From Martensiomyces pterosporus (taxonomy: Eukaryota; Kickxellomycota; Kickxellomycetes; Kickxellales; Kickxellaceae): DNA of 64,000 bases. Position 1 is the first letter of the stretch. Each line of letters begins with the position of its first letter. The notes beneath the pieces are model-generated. The model was given only the letters and a program-made list of their open reading frames with translations. It made no database searches and had not been told where the DNA came from. A program made the position numbers and the translations under genes. Where the stretch lies: the NCBI GenBank assembly GCA_025201845.1, contig MU603934.1, positions 186,001 through 250,000 of the forward strand, read 5' to 3'. Positions 12,307 through 24,200 of the stretch are shown in pieces.

Positions 12307-15300
12307 TCATTTTCCGCCAAGCCTGTGCCACGAGCTAAGAAAAGCCTGCATCTGAGCTGGGACGCGCTTAATATGCGCTCGGTATGTGTTTGTGCGCGTT
12401 CTTCTCATGCCGACTCTGTACTGATGGTCCTCACCAGTCAGTGCTGCGGATTCCCTGGCGGGCGGCTCTATCTTGCCCTGGTGCACGCAGTCCCACACCA
12501 CCATGAATGACAGATAGGATGCTGTCTCCTCGACAGCAAGCGAGGGGCGCCGCTGCCTCCGTACATCAGCAAAGTCAAGCGCCTCGTGGAGACCACGCAG
12601 CATCTCATCGGATTTGGTGGCTCGGGCTGGCGGAAGCGATGGCAAAGACGCTCCCTGAGCAGCCATCATAGAAGCGAGGGACTCGACCAGCAATTCTGTG
12701 CCCGAGATAGCTAGCCGATCCGCCGCCAGCGAGCATACGAGGTCGTAGATGTGGGTGCGAGTGGCTTGTGCGCAGCCAGCGCTGTCTGGAAGCAGCGAGT
12801 CGTTGCGACATGCAAGAACATCGGGGTCCAAGATAATATAGTTCACACCAAGGCATCCGTCTGCCATCGGGTTCAGGTGAGAATGGAGCGGCTCGCATGC
12901 GCACTCTGTCTCGGCCTGAGTTGGATACACTGATGTGCCCGCTAGCGAAAGCGCATCCAGGGCGTCAGCTATGCGATCTAGCTCTTCTAGAGCGGACTGT
13001 GGATCGAGGCTGCTGCTCACCACACTGCCATGCCTGCATTCTTGCTTCCCCTTAGTCTCCGAGATCACCGCTGGAACAGCAACTCGGAGCACGGGGCTGC
13101 GCCCAGGGCGCATTTGACAAGGGTGGTCCGAAATGGGTACTTCTGCCTCAAAGGCCAGTGACGCCACTACCGCTGCTGCTGCTGCTGCTGCTGCAGCCGC
13201 TTCTGCAGCCACCGCCGTTGCACTTGTCTCGTGCTGTTTGTCTTCATCCGCAGCCCTGGCCCAGCTGTGAGTAGCATAGCTGTTTTGGTTTATAGCTGGG
13301 CTGCTGCTCTCTTCCACAGGCGTTTCAGGTGATGGCGGAGGATCTGGCCACAGTCTGAACCAGTTTTCCGAGCCCATTGGCTGCGCAGATGTAACAAGCT
13401 CGGACCAGAAGTTGTAACGTGACGCGGGTGTCTCGCCCAGCTCTAGCGGACTGAACAACCACGCCAGAGTGCCGCCCAGATCCAGCTCATGCAGTGGTGG
13501 GGATCCTCGCAGATCGGCCGTTAGAGAGGTGTTGACATCTGCTACTGGCGGTGTGCTACAGCTATCGGTGCTGGGAGACGACAGCCTCGCGCTTACTTGT
13601 CTGATGACTACCTCCAAGGAGCACAGCATGCGGTTGATGTCGCAGTTGACCTCTTTGCACAAGCGAGCCAAATCGGCTGGTGAGACAAGAGCACCCTCGA
13701 CTAGACACAGGAGGAAGCAGTAAGGGACAAGCGAGTGCTCGCCTGGCCGCCGGAAGGGGAGCACCGAGTGGAAGCGAATTGCATCCCACCGAATGCACGA
13801 CATGTCGGAGCAGGTGAGCACGATTGGGCGTCGGCTTTTTAGTGCTAGCTGCCTTAGTGCCGGCCATAGCCGCTGGTCTTGCTCGAAAAGGACGTCGATT
13901 TGGTCAATAAGCACAAGCAGCTGGTTGATAGTCGATCCGCTTTGTGTAGACGCAGGCGTATGACTGCCCGCTGCGCCATTGTTGCCGCTGCTGCTGGCTC
14001 CCACAGACACATGGGAATGCACGCTGCATGCTGATTCGAAGCCTGTGTCACACTCGTCACCTTGATTGCATGTGCACTCGCTTTCGCCATTGCCAGCTTC
14101 CAATGCGCGCCTGCGGCTGTTGAGTGCATTGGATGCAGGCGCCAATGTCGATGTCGATGCAATGGTATGGCTTAGAATCAGATCTTCCAGTGCAGCCAAA
14201 ATGTCTTTTCCGCTGCGCTTCTGGCCTGGGTGTATCTCGTGCACTTGGAATCCGCTTTCCTCCGCGCATGCATACACAGCTGCTGTCTTGCCCGATCCCG
14301 ATGGCCCCTCAAGAAGGATAATGTTGGAGAATGTCTCAGACTCGCTCTCGCTGCCACTACCCCTGCGCCGCGAATGGGCTCGTAAGTTCTCACGGACGCT
14401 GTTCACTGTCCCGTTGCTCTGTGCCCAAGCACAAACGTCCTTCATTGCCTTGTCGTCTTTGTCTCTCCGCCGTCTAGCCGACGCTGTGCGCGTGGGCATG
14501 AAGTCGTCACTGCTGCTGGTGCTTCCACCATCACTATCACGCGCTCCTCGTGCAGTGTGGTCCGAGCAGCTCTCGCTGTTGTCATCCGCCACTCGCCGTC
14601 TTTGCCGCGTACTTCTTTGCGCCGCCTGGATGCCGCTGGCTCTCTTCGTCCGCCGGCCATTTGGCTTTGCCATCGCTCGCATGTGACTGGATTGTCCCTC
14701 GGGCTCAGCAGCAGCCAGCGGCGTATTGGCACCTGTCTTTGAAGAGGGCAGTGTATGCTTGAGTCTCATGCCTTCTATCCACGAGTGCAGCAATGAGACA
14801 GCGCGCTTGTTGTCTAGAACCTCACGTGCCCGGCGTGGCTGATACCGAGATGCAAGCAGCTGCATATTCTGGGCTTGCGTGTGCTGTGTGTTGTTGCGAA
14901 GCATGGCCAGCAGCGGTTCGGCGTAGTGCATGTGTGGGGGTGCCTTGGGCAAGTGCATGCCCAGAGATACATGCACTGGAGCTGCCTTGATGGTCTGCGA
15001 GTAGTGTATATCTTGTGCACTCAGTGGCTGAGCTGTGAAGTGAGAGCTAGCGAAATATGACCTCCACTGTGCGCAGCCACCACCCACGGCTGGCCCATCG
15101 TCTGCAACAACATCATGGGCGGCTGCCAAGCCGAGGATATCGCCTGCCGTGGCCTTATCAGAGCCGGCCAGTGTGCAGATATCAACACCGAATCTGCTGC
15201 TGTTGCTGCTGTTACGGACTGTAGATACGAACGGAGTAAACTGAGGAGCTGGAGTGTGTGAGAACTCCTTTGGGTACGGCGCTGGGATACCAGCAGCACG

Positions 15301-15813
15301 CGCAGCCATCCTCTTCAGCCGTCTATTATCTGCCTCAGAATTTATGCTGGTAAACGCTGGCTGTTCGCTGCGTGTCGAGGAACCGCAGTCTGAATCCGCA
15401 GCCCCTGTCGTAAAAGCCTGAGCCTGTGTGTCGGATCGTTCAGCCTTTGTGGCGAAAAACGACTGCACTCTTGTCGGTTTCGTCAAGGATGAGCCCAGGT
15501 TCAGCTGCGTCTGAGCCTTGGGCTTGCGGCCTCGTTTCCCCAGCGCTGGCCACACAGCAGTCTTTTGCTTTTGCCGCTTGGGCTGGCCCTCACCTGCCGT
15601 CCCCGCTACTGCAGCAGTGCCGCTGCTGCTCTTTGCAGGCATGGTGGCTGTGTGCGCCCGCTTGGCCGACAAAGGCATGAAGAACGGATGGACGCTTGCT
15701 CCAGGCCGGTCTTGCTTGCCTGCACTGCTCAAGCGGTCCTTATCGCCGCCGCTAGAGGTCATTTTGGTATCAGTGGAGGCGGTGCTGGTTGTGTCTGCCT
15801 CTACCAGCGTCAT
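12307..15813 (-). CDS. ELG1: Elg1/ATAD5-like PCNA unloader (AAA+ clamp-loader large subunit)
   Basis: Single frame of 1168 residues. The N-terminal ~490 residues are disordered and basic. Next come Walker A in ILLEGPSGSGKTAAVYACAEE (Lys509), HPGQKRSGKDILAALEDLILSH (matching the ATAD5 'RSG..IL..L.EAT.SH' block), and the Walker B region LLVLIDQIDVLFEQD (residues 631-645), followed by RRPIVLTCSD. Family knowledge: Elg1/ATAD5 with Rfc2-5 removes PCNA from replicated DNA. Odd points: the second acidic Walker B residue, Glu in ATAD5/Elg1, is Gln638, and there is a poly-Ala stretch near residue 890. A PIP-like element, TRVQSFFATKAERS, lies near residue 115. The gene is intronless and diverges from RIM15 across 2.5 kb. 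Confidence 0.85.
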   Translation of the reverse strand: MTLVEADTTSTASTDTKMTSSGGDKDRLSSAGKQDRPGASVHPFFMPLSAKRAHTATMPAKSSSGTAAVAGTAGEGQPKRQKQKTAVWPALGKRGRKPKAQTQLNLGSSLTKPTRVQSFFATKAERSDTQAQAFTTGAADSDCGSSTRSEQPAFTSINSEADNRRLKRMAARAAGIPAPYPKEFSHTPAPQFTPFVSTVRNSSNSSRFGVDICTLAGSDKATAGDILGLAAAHDVVADDGPAVGGGCAQWRSYFASSHFTAQPLSAQDIHYSQTIKAAPVHVSLGMHLPKAPPHMHYAEPLLAMLRNNTQHTQAQNMQLLASRYQPRRAREVLDNKRAVSLLHSWIEGMRLKHTLPSSKTGANTPLAAAEPEGQSSHMRAMAKPNGRRTKRASGIQAAQRSTRQRRRVADDNSESCSDHTARGARDSDGGSTSSSDDFMPTRTASARRRRDKDDKAMKDVCAWAQSNGTVNSVRENLRAHSRRRGSGSESESETFSNIILLEGPSGSGKTAAVYACAEESGFQVHEIHPGQKRSGKDILAALEDLILSHTIASTSTLAPASNALNSRRRALEAGNGESECTCNQGDECDTGFESACSVHSHVSVGASSSGNNGAAGSHTPASTQSGSTINQLLVLIDQIDVLFEQDQRLWPALRQLALKSRRPIVLTCSDMSCIRWDAIRFHSVLPFRRPGEHSLVPYCFLLCLVEGALVSPADLARLCKEVNCDINRMLCSLEVVIRQVSARLSSPSTDSCSTPPVADVNTSLTADLRGSPPLHELDLGGTLAWLFSPLELGETPASRYNFWSELVTSAQPMGSENWFRLWPDPPPSPETPVEESSSPAINQNSYATHSWARAADEDKQHETSATAVAAEAAAAAAAAAAVVASLAFEAEVPISDHPCQMRPGRSPVLRVAVPAVISETKGKQECRHGSVVSSSLDPQSALEELDRIADALDALSLAGTSVYPTQAETECACEPLHSHLNPMADGCLGVNYIILDPDVLACRNDSLLPDSAGCAQATRTHIYDLVCSLAADRLAISGTELLVESLASMMAAQGASLPSLPPARATKSDEMLRGLHEALDFADVRRQRRPSLAVEETASYLSFMVVWDCVHQGKIEPPARESAALTGEDHQYRVGMRRTRTNTYRAHIKRVPAQMQAFLSSWHRLGGK

Positions 15814-18281
15814 GGAGCATAGACGGACGGGGGAGTGCCAAAAGCAAACAAGACAGCAGAGGAAAAGCGCAAACGGGTGTGCAATTACGAATAGAGCGAT
15901 TGAGCTAAAGAGGCGTGTCTATCGCCGCTGGAGCACAAAGCGAAGGGCGAGCGACTAAGCAAACGTAAACAACTAGAAACGCGCAGCAAACCGCCCTGGG
16001 TGTTTGTTTGCTGGCTCCGAGTCCACGGCGTGTCGCGCCTGGCGATATAATCGGCTGATCTCTGAATCAGCATGGACGCGGCTAAAATATGCCATGCATC
16101 AGGCTATTTTGCAAAGGAGAGAAATGAGCGCGTTGTTTAGGCGGCAGTGGCCGCATCACCTGACGCCTGTGTTTGGATGTACATGGGTAATGAAACAGGA
16201 CGGGCGGGTGGAGCGATTGTTAGATGCCCCACCGCAAGCAGGCAGCCGCAAGCAAGCGGCACCGGCACCACATCATCTCATCTCATCCATCGCCCATCCA
16301 CCCCTCCCTAAATCCCCATTCATTCATGCATCGGTGCACTTTGTCTACAGAGAAAAAGAGGCAGCTGGCCTGCCGTGCTTTTCAATCCCGTGTCTCAGCT
16401 GGCGGGGCTCTGGTGCTGGTGGTGGAGAGGTGGTATGTGCATGGGGGAGGAAATGAGGTGGGGACATGAGCCACTGCGGGCATGTGCCGCCCCTTGGGTG
16501 GTAGTAAGTGCCAAAATGCCCGCCTTCCCTACGCCTGGACGCCAAGGCGTGGCGGCGGGGTCGCTTTCTCACGCAGAATGCGTACAGCTGCTGGGCGGCC
16601 AGGCTGTGCTGGACTTGCCAACTAGCTGGCGTCTGCAGCAAGCGCAAAGGCAGTTCACAGAGTGTCTTTTGTCTCCAGTGTTTGATCTGCATGCCTGCGA
16701 GAAAGCTGATTAGCTCCTGCTTCATCGGCAGCGAGTGTTCTCCGGCTGGAGGACCAAGGGCATGGAGCAGCATATCAATGGCATGGCTTCTTGCTGCTGC
16801 TGGCTGGCTGGCCAAACGCCCAGAGTAGGTGGCAATGGCCGGATGAGTGGCAAGGGTGAATGGCCCAGTCATCAAGACGGAGCAAAGAAAGAATAGCGGA
16901 GTTGGCTTGTCGGGTGATTGCGCCTGTGTCGAGGGATGCAAAAAAAGCAAAAATTAAGTGGTGTAGCTCATGAGCAGCAGCAAGAGAAACAGCATTTCTC
17001 TATGCAAGCAGAAAGGAGCGGCCACATGACGCTTTCCGTGCCAAAGCGCACTGAACGACCCGCGCTGGCGTGCCTGGGAAGGCAAATAAAGACAGCCAGG
17101 AATGCCTGCGTATAAGTGGCGAGAGGGTGAGGGCGGGTGGAGGATTTGTCAATGCAGAAGCTGTGGTGGGCCACCCTCTCTGCTGATTGCGAAAACCACC
17201 CTTTTGTTCTGTGTGAAACAGGAGGGTGAGGGCAGCAACGGCACCGGGCTTTTGTGCTCCAGAGCTGCCTCCTGCCTGCTTGGCCACAAGCAACGCGCAC
17301 CCAGGCGTTAATTTTCCTAGTAACCCACTCAGATATGCCCCGTTTTCCAAGGCAGCATATGCCCCTCTTGTCTCTGCTCTCTTTCCTTATTCTCCAACGC
17401 TTGTATTGCAATAGCCCAGCCCCCCAAAAAGCATATCGCTAGGCTTCTTGCCTCGCTCACTCACTCTGTCCTTGCACTCTTATTTCCTGCTCTCCACACC
17501 ACGGCGCAGCACGGCGCAGCACAGCGCAACAGAGGCTTTCTGTTTTATCGTACGCCTGCTCCACTCGACATCCCCCAGGCACCTCGGATTACATCAAACC
17601 CTTTGGCTCCGTCGAGGTATTTAGCCCCAGTCTTTTCCACCAGCACATCGTATACAACAGCAGGCCAGACTAGCCTGGAACAGGAGATATTGCCTCCAGG
17701 GCCCAGCTTGTACTATCTGACTGCACATTTCGGAATTCGCTCAAGTGCCACCTTTGAAACACCGCTGGCACAACAGCTCGCTCGCCATCCAGCCTTTGGC
17801 CACCCTGCATGCGTGTCTGCTGGATGAAAAGACAAAGCAGATCCACGCAAGAGGCGACCACCTGCCACAGAGCCTAAATAACTAATAATGTAAGGATCCT
17901 TCAGCCAAATACTATAGCCTCGCTGCCCTGCTTTAATTTGCTGCTCCACGCAGGCACACCGCCAGATTCTATTGTATAGCGATCTGTCCACATCAAGCGT
18001 CATTAGGGTGTATGGTTAGGAGCTTGTCTCTTGCACCCCTGCATGCTCCAAGCGAGCTCTCGAGAGTCGCTCTCATTGATGAACATCGGCATGACAGCCC
18101 TCCACTAATCCGCTGCTGTCGCTGCCTTTCCTTGCCTCTTTCTGCTGCAGACCCGTATTCTGTGCTTCTCTAGAAGATCCCCGAGACTGGAGCTTTCCGA
18201 CTGCGACCACCACGCTCTCCGCTTCTGTGACCGCTACATTTCTCTTTATTTCATCCAGACTTTGCACTTGACAGGCATATC
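15814..18281. other. 2.5 kb divergent spacer between ELG1-like and RIM15-like genes
   Basis: Both flanking genes point away from this interval. The longest frame inside (minus, 16345-16950, 201 codons) has no recognisable domain and an unnatural His/Pro/Arg-rich composition. The part from 17450 to 18281 is CT-rich on the plus strand, as expected for the promoter and long 5' UTR of the downstream kinase gene. Three near-copies of a 10-base unit lie at 17501-17530. I saw no tRNA or other RNA gene. Confidence 0.5.
17501..17530. repeat. Short tandem repeat, 10-base unit ACGGCGCAGC
   Basis: Two exact copies and one variant copy (ACAGCGCAAC) lie head to tail upstream of the RIM15-like gene. The function is unknown. 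Confidence 0.6.
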
Positions 18282-21200
18282 ATGAGTGGTGGTGCACCGC
18301 CTGCATGCCCTCCAGGTAGATCACAGCCGAGACGGAAGCGGTTTGGCTTTCTCAACATCTTTGGTTTCAGCGCCGACAGCGCCGAGGCAGCCAGCAGAGC
18401 AAGCGACTCTGCCAGCGACGGCGATGGGAGCCGCGACGAGGCAAGCGGCCGCACAGCCACCGCGAGCTTCCACGGCAGTGGTACTGCTGCTACCGTGGCG
18501 GCGGCAGCACTTGCAGGTAGGTGAAACACACGGCAGCAGACAGGCTGTGAATCTCTTGCCTTTGGAACAATGGCAGCGCTGCTTTTTTTACACTCCCTAT
18601 CGCCTGGTTGTTTCTGCTGCTCATTGTCTGCACGGGATATATACACGTTGTGCCAGCGACCCAACCACACATTTGTGTATATTGCAAATAGCGGAAGAAA
18701 GACGATAGGAGGGGCACATGTCTCCTAGCTGTTTGCCCAATGAGCCGACGGGGATGTAAGGGAAGCGAGGCTAATTAACCATCCCGCCCCCTCGTCATTG
18801 CCCTGTACTATAACACCACCCTGGCCTTCACCTGTTTTGTAGATGCACAAACAAAGCCAGCCGGGGCTTTTCACCAAGTGTCTGGTGTACTCACAGGCAG
18901 CCGGCGCTCGAGGTCGACATCGAAGCTGGCAGCGGTGGCCGAGGGAAATGGCAGTAGCGCATGCGTTGCAGACGGCGAGTTAGCTGGCGCAGTGCCCGCA
19001 CCAGTCGATATTTTGCCCGGCGACGCAGACCGCACGCACTTCCACAGCAGAGGCGCTCCTGCCGAACACATGCCGCAGCGCAGCGGCTCACACCAAAGCG
19101 CAGGTGGCAGCAGCATGGCGAGCATTGGAGGCGAGCCTGGCAGCAGCCCGTATTTCTCCACCAGCGCGTCGCCCCTGCCTGCTGCTCGAGATAAGGGCCA
19201 CCTGCACAGCACATCGCAAATCCGTACCTGCCCGATCCCAGAGAAGCTGCGCTTGCAGATGATGGACTCTACACAGGACTCTGCCGGCAGCAGCTCGCCT
19301 ACAGTCATCTCTCACGCCCAGGCATATGCCGATTCGCCGCACAACTTGCCAGACATCCGTGCTCGGAGGCGTGGGACCGTGGGCAGCGCAAGCAGCGCAA
19401 GCAGCGTTCGCCGGCCGTCCAGGCGCAGCTTACAAGGGAGCGAGAAGCCGGCTGCAAGGAAGTCGTCTGGCTGCGACTATCCCTTGTTCGACAGGGTAAT
19501 AGTGGCTGCGCCGGTTGCCAGACGCACAAGCTCCAATAACTCTACTTGGTCGACGGCGACGCCAACGCCCACACTTGGCGCTGGCGATACCACGCCATCT
19601 GGTCTTGCAGCCCCACAAAACGAGCCCGCTTTGCTTCCAGACTGGGATGCCGCTGCCCAGCTGCCCTCTCGCTCGCGCAACAGAAGCCGTCGATACAGCG
19701 TGTTTGACATGTCATTTGCGAGCCAAAGACCACCCAGCACCTTGAATTCGCAAAATGAGCTGGAGCCAAATAGCGGCGGCAGCACTCGCAGAAAGCTGTC
19801 GCTCAAGTCTACGACGGGGTCCATTCCACCGATTGATGAGAAAGGTGCACTCGACAGTGTCCGTGGCAGCGACTCCTCGGGCGTGGGTCTCAGTGCCTTG
19901 GAATCTACTCCGCCATGGCACAATGCCGGCAGCCCTGCAGTTGGTTCATCGACGGAGTCCGGGAGCCAGATTAGCAGCCAGCCATCTTACCTGCGCACGT
20001 CCTCTCTGGCCGCAAACCCAGCGCAAGGCGACAGCGCGTCGCCTCAGCGGATTCGTCGTCATCACCACCACCGGCACCGTAGCAGCACCAGCCAACAAAA
20101 GCAGCAGTCGTATGCAACTATCAGCACTATCTCCAGACAAGGCAGTATGGACGAGGGGCTGCGCCGCACGCCTGGCCAGAACACACCGTCCGACCATGGA
20201 AGCGAGAGCGCCAGCAGCCGTCAGAGACAGCGCAGACCGTTCTCTACCGACTACCACGAGTCCTCGTCCGGCCAGTCGACGCCCAGCCACCTGCTATTCG
20301 CTAGGCTCCACCGCAGAACATCCAACAGTGCCAAGCCCATCGGCATTGCAAGTACGGCTCGAGACCACAGCCCCGCTGGCAGGCAAGGCAAGAGCTTGGA
20401 TCGCAAGACTGGCAGTGCTGGCCGAGCAGTTGACGCACACACAGGCTCCCTGCGGTGCAACCGCTCCGCCAGCACTATGAATGCCCAGCGAGCCAACACC
20501 TCTAAATTACCTGCATCGAGTGGGCGCTGCCGCGATAGTGACGACGACGACGAGGCAGTGTATCAGGCTGATTCAGAGTATGAGGGCGACCTCGAGCTGC
20601 CCTACTTGCGTTTTTCAACATCTACACCCGATGTTGTCATCATGCCGATCATTTCCCAGTCCTCAGGCCAGATGCACACGATCAAAAAGCCCGATTTCTT
20701 CTATGAGCGCCTGCTTTCTCTGTCGCGCAGCATCAAGGCGCATCGGTGGAAGCACAGGAGCCTGGCTATGTGCCGGACGCTTAGCGTACAAAGCGGCGAT
20801 ACATGCAGAGACGCTGAGGCAAACAGCCGGCCACCAGGCAGCGTTGCCCCAAACCGGCTGTTCCAGCTCCCACGAGGAAACACAGCGAGCACGATCGACA
20901 GCCAGCCTGGAATCTCGCGTTCCAACTCTGTGCTCAAGAACGATGCTGGGTCGCCGTCTAGGATGACGCCGCGTAGTCGCCGGGACTCTCACAGACATGC
21001 TATGCATGACCCTGCTAATCTTGTTCTCTGGCACGACTGGACGGACGACATCGCCAGCCACCCGCACACTATTTTGCACCAGCGAGTTGTCGACATGTGG
21101 CGAAAGATCACACGGAACTGGAGGCGGAGCCACGGCAGTGGTGGTTCTTGGCCACCGGAGCACCGCCGTGGCAGCTCGGCAAGCTACTTTGGCGCTGCTA

Positions 21201-24200
21201 TTCCAATAAAACCTGGGGCGACCTTCTCTGCGGCATCCGCACAGAGCGGCAACAGCGCAGCGCCCATTGGGCCTCCGTCAGACGTGGAGAGCATGTCTCC
21301 CTCGAGTGCGAACGCCACAGCCCTCCTCAAGTCGTATCTTATGGAGCCGATGTACCTGCAGCGAGGCGTGTCAGAGTCGGGAAGACAAGCGTCGCCCAAC
21401 GACGCTATCGCTGCTATGTGCCAGGTATCCAACTACGGCCAGATCGACACACCACAGAACCTGCCTGCTGCTTCTTCTAGGGAATCACTGGAGTTTGCAC
21501 TGGGAACTCCCACTCAGGCACCTGGGGCTGGAGGTGGTGCGGCCACGGGCAAGAGCCAGGGTCCGCAGTTATCTGTTGCCAGGCCATGGCGCTCAATGCA
21601 GCCCACTGAGCCAGGCACCCGTGAATTCTCAGATATTGATGTGCCTCTAACCACGGCTCCCCACCAGCGCCTCAGCATCGTCAGAGGGCAGTCGCTGGAG
21701 AGCACGCAGGAGGGCTCAAGAGGCAGTGGCAGTGGCAGTGGCAGTAGTAGCCAGGGAAACAGTCTACATTCACCAGGAATGCCAGAGAGGAACCCGTGGC
21801 TGTTTGCCCGTCTTGACAACCCAGATGAGGCCGTCGTGTCGCTGCTCACTTTTCAGTCACGGCTGCAGGCGCGCTTGGCCAAAGCAAAAGCCGAGAGCGA
21901 GGAGGAGCTCGTCAACATCATTCAGGATCTGAGCGAGTTTGTCGAGGAAGGGCTGAGCTACGTCAATGAGGACAGCATCATCAGCGACGAGATGTACGAC
22001 GACCGTGTCAGCGTTGCATCGGCAGCGTACTCCACTAGTGACGAGTCGTATGCCTCAGATGAAGAGGGCGCACACATCCCTGCTGACACTGCTCCCTATC
22101 GCCGTCGTATCGCTTCCCCGCAACCAAAGCCCACACAGCGCGGTCACGATAGCCATGGCTCACGACATGCAAATGCGCCTGCCCGAGGATTGCCCCCCAA
22201 GCCAGGCGATGCAGACAGCACAACGTGGGAGCTGAAAAGCTTGAACAAGAGGCTACACGATGTGCTCAATCTACACACCACCAGCAGTAACGAGAGCGAT
22301 GCCGAGCGTGGCGGCTATCTGTCGGCACAGCTGTCTGCCTCGCCAAAGGCAGTGCCTGCTCGCATGGGCGCTGCAAGCGCACAGGACTCTGGCTATACAG
22401 GAGCTAGTCCTGAGGTGCGCATGAGCCGTGTTGCTCAGCATGTCTCGTCGACAGCGAGGCTCAACAGATCGCCCTCGATCCGAAGACTCGCCTTTCTCAA
22501 GGCCCTGTCAAGCGATCGCAGCGGCGGTGTTGCTAGCAGCAGCAGCGAGTCTGATGCCAGCTACCACAATCCAGATGGCAGCAACGACTCTGGCCACCGG
22601 CATCCTCTCGCAGCCGCAACGCTATTCGAGGACCTCTCTGCTACCTCTCTTGAACACGCTGCCCACCAAGAGTATGGATCGGACTCGACGCTCCAGCACA
22701 CTGGAAGCATGACGCCGGGCATTGTAGTCGACTCCGCCGATGGCAGCGAAATATCGTCAATATCTGCTTGCAGTCAGCCGCAGGTGCCCGAGTTCCTCCG
22801 CCTGGATGGGCCTGGTATTCGGCGCAACGAGACGCTTCCCGCCACCCTGCCCTCATGGAAGCTGGCGCAAAGCAACACTGCTGAAACCGGGTCGTCAAAC
22901 GCCAATGGCGACCGCCACAAAAACCCGCACCACAACCAGCAGGCTCGCCGCAGCAGCTTGGCCATCTTTGACAAAGCAGCAGCAGAGGACAGCGTGGCGA
23001 AATCGACCACTGGCGGAGGCACTTGCTTGGGCTCGCCCGGTAGTGCAGGCGCGTGCAATGGCGCATCGCCAGCCCACGTTGAGCTGTCTCGACCGGCAGT
23101 AAAAGACATCCCTTTCCCCGACCTCCCCACGAGAAATACCTTGCACGAGAGCCACCGCGACGACAGATGGCCCATGTCGCCAAGGAACACGGTTCGGAGC
23201 ACATCCTCTGTCGCCACATCCGATATGCTGCCATCCGCACAATCTAGCGACACCGAGAGCAGCTATAGCCACAGCCACAGCCCTAGCCCCATGGATCGCA
23301 GCGTGTCGCGTGCATCTGTGTACTCGACGGGATCTGGTGCATCCTTGCTGACATCGCCGCTGATTGCCGAAGATGAATTCAAGCCCACGCCTTTCTTAAG
23401 GGCCATCATGGAGCTAGTAAACATCATTGGCTATGTCATTGGTATGGCAGCTGAGGATATGATGCGGCCACTGTCTGGATCGCTTCTTGAAGAGGCTTTG
23501 GAGATCGCCAGCTCTGAGGCTGCTGACAGTGCTGAAGACGAGAGACAGCGTGTGGCAGCCGTGATGCCCACCGAATATCTGGTCCAGCGCCTGACTGAGC
23601 TTGGCCGCCAGTGGGAGCAGTCGCAGCCTTGCGGCAGCCTGGATGAGGGTATCGCCGACCAGCCATGGCCGTGCCGTGGTCTCTTCTTCCGCTCACTCTT
23701 GGCTATTTCGTCTCTCAACCGCATAGTCATGTGGTACGTTGCTGTTCGGTCAATGTACAGCGAGGATATCATTGAAGAGCTGGACAGGCGATCTGGCTTA
23801 CACCTGGTCCCTGGTGCTGCCGGCATCGCGTCTGCCGTGTCTGGGCAGCCTGCACAAGACCCTACTCTGAACACAGCTGGTGCATCCCCTGTGCTGGATG
23901 GCTATGGCGAGCCAGGGCAAGGCGCGCAGAGCCACAGCGCTGAGCTATCTGCTAGAGGTAGCATGGCAAGCCTGAAAGGGGGCGCGAATGCTAGCAGGCT
24001 GAACAGCACGCCATCGCTGGCACGATCAGGCACTTCAAGCCAGCTTGTTGTTGGCCAGTCGCCATTGTGCGAAGAACCCAGCGAGGTATTGGACAGCCCC
24101 AGCATCGTTCAGCCAGGCATCGGTGCATCAGAGGCAGCCTCGAACCAGCCGCCTGCAAATTCCAGTTCGCTGCAGAGCGCCACAGCTGCCGACAAAGGCC

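Noticed and set aside
16345..16950. 201-codon minus-strand frame in the ELG1-RIM15 spacer.
   Set aside because: No recognisable motif, composition typical of random GC-rich DNA.
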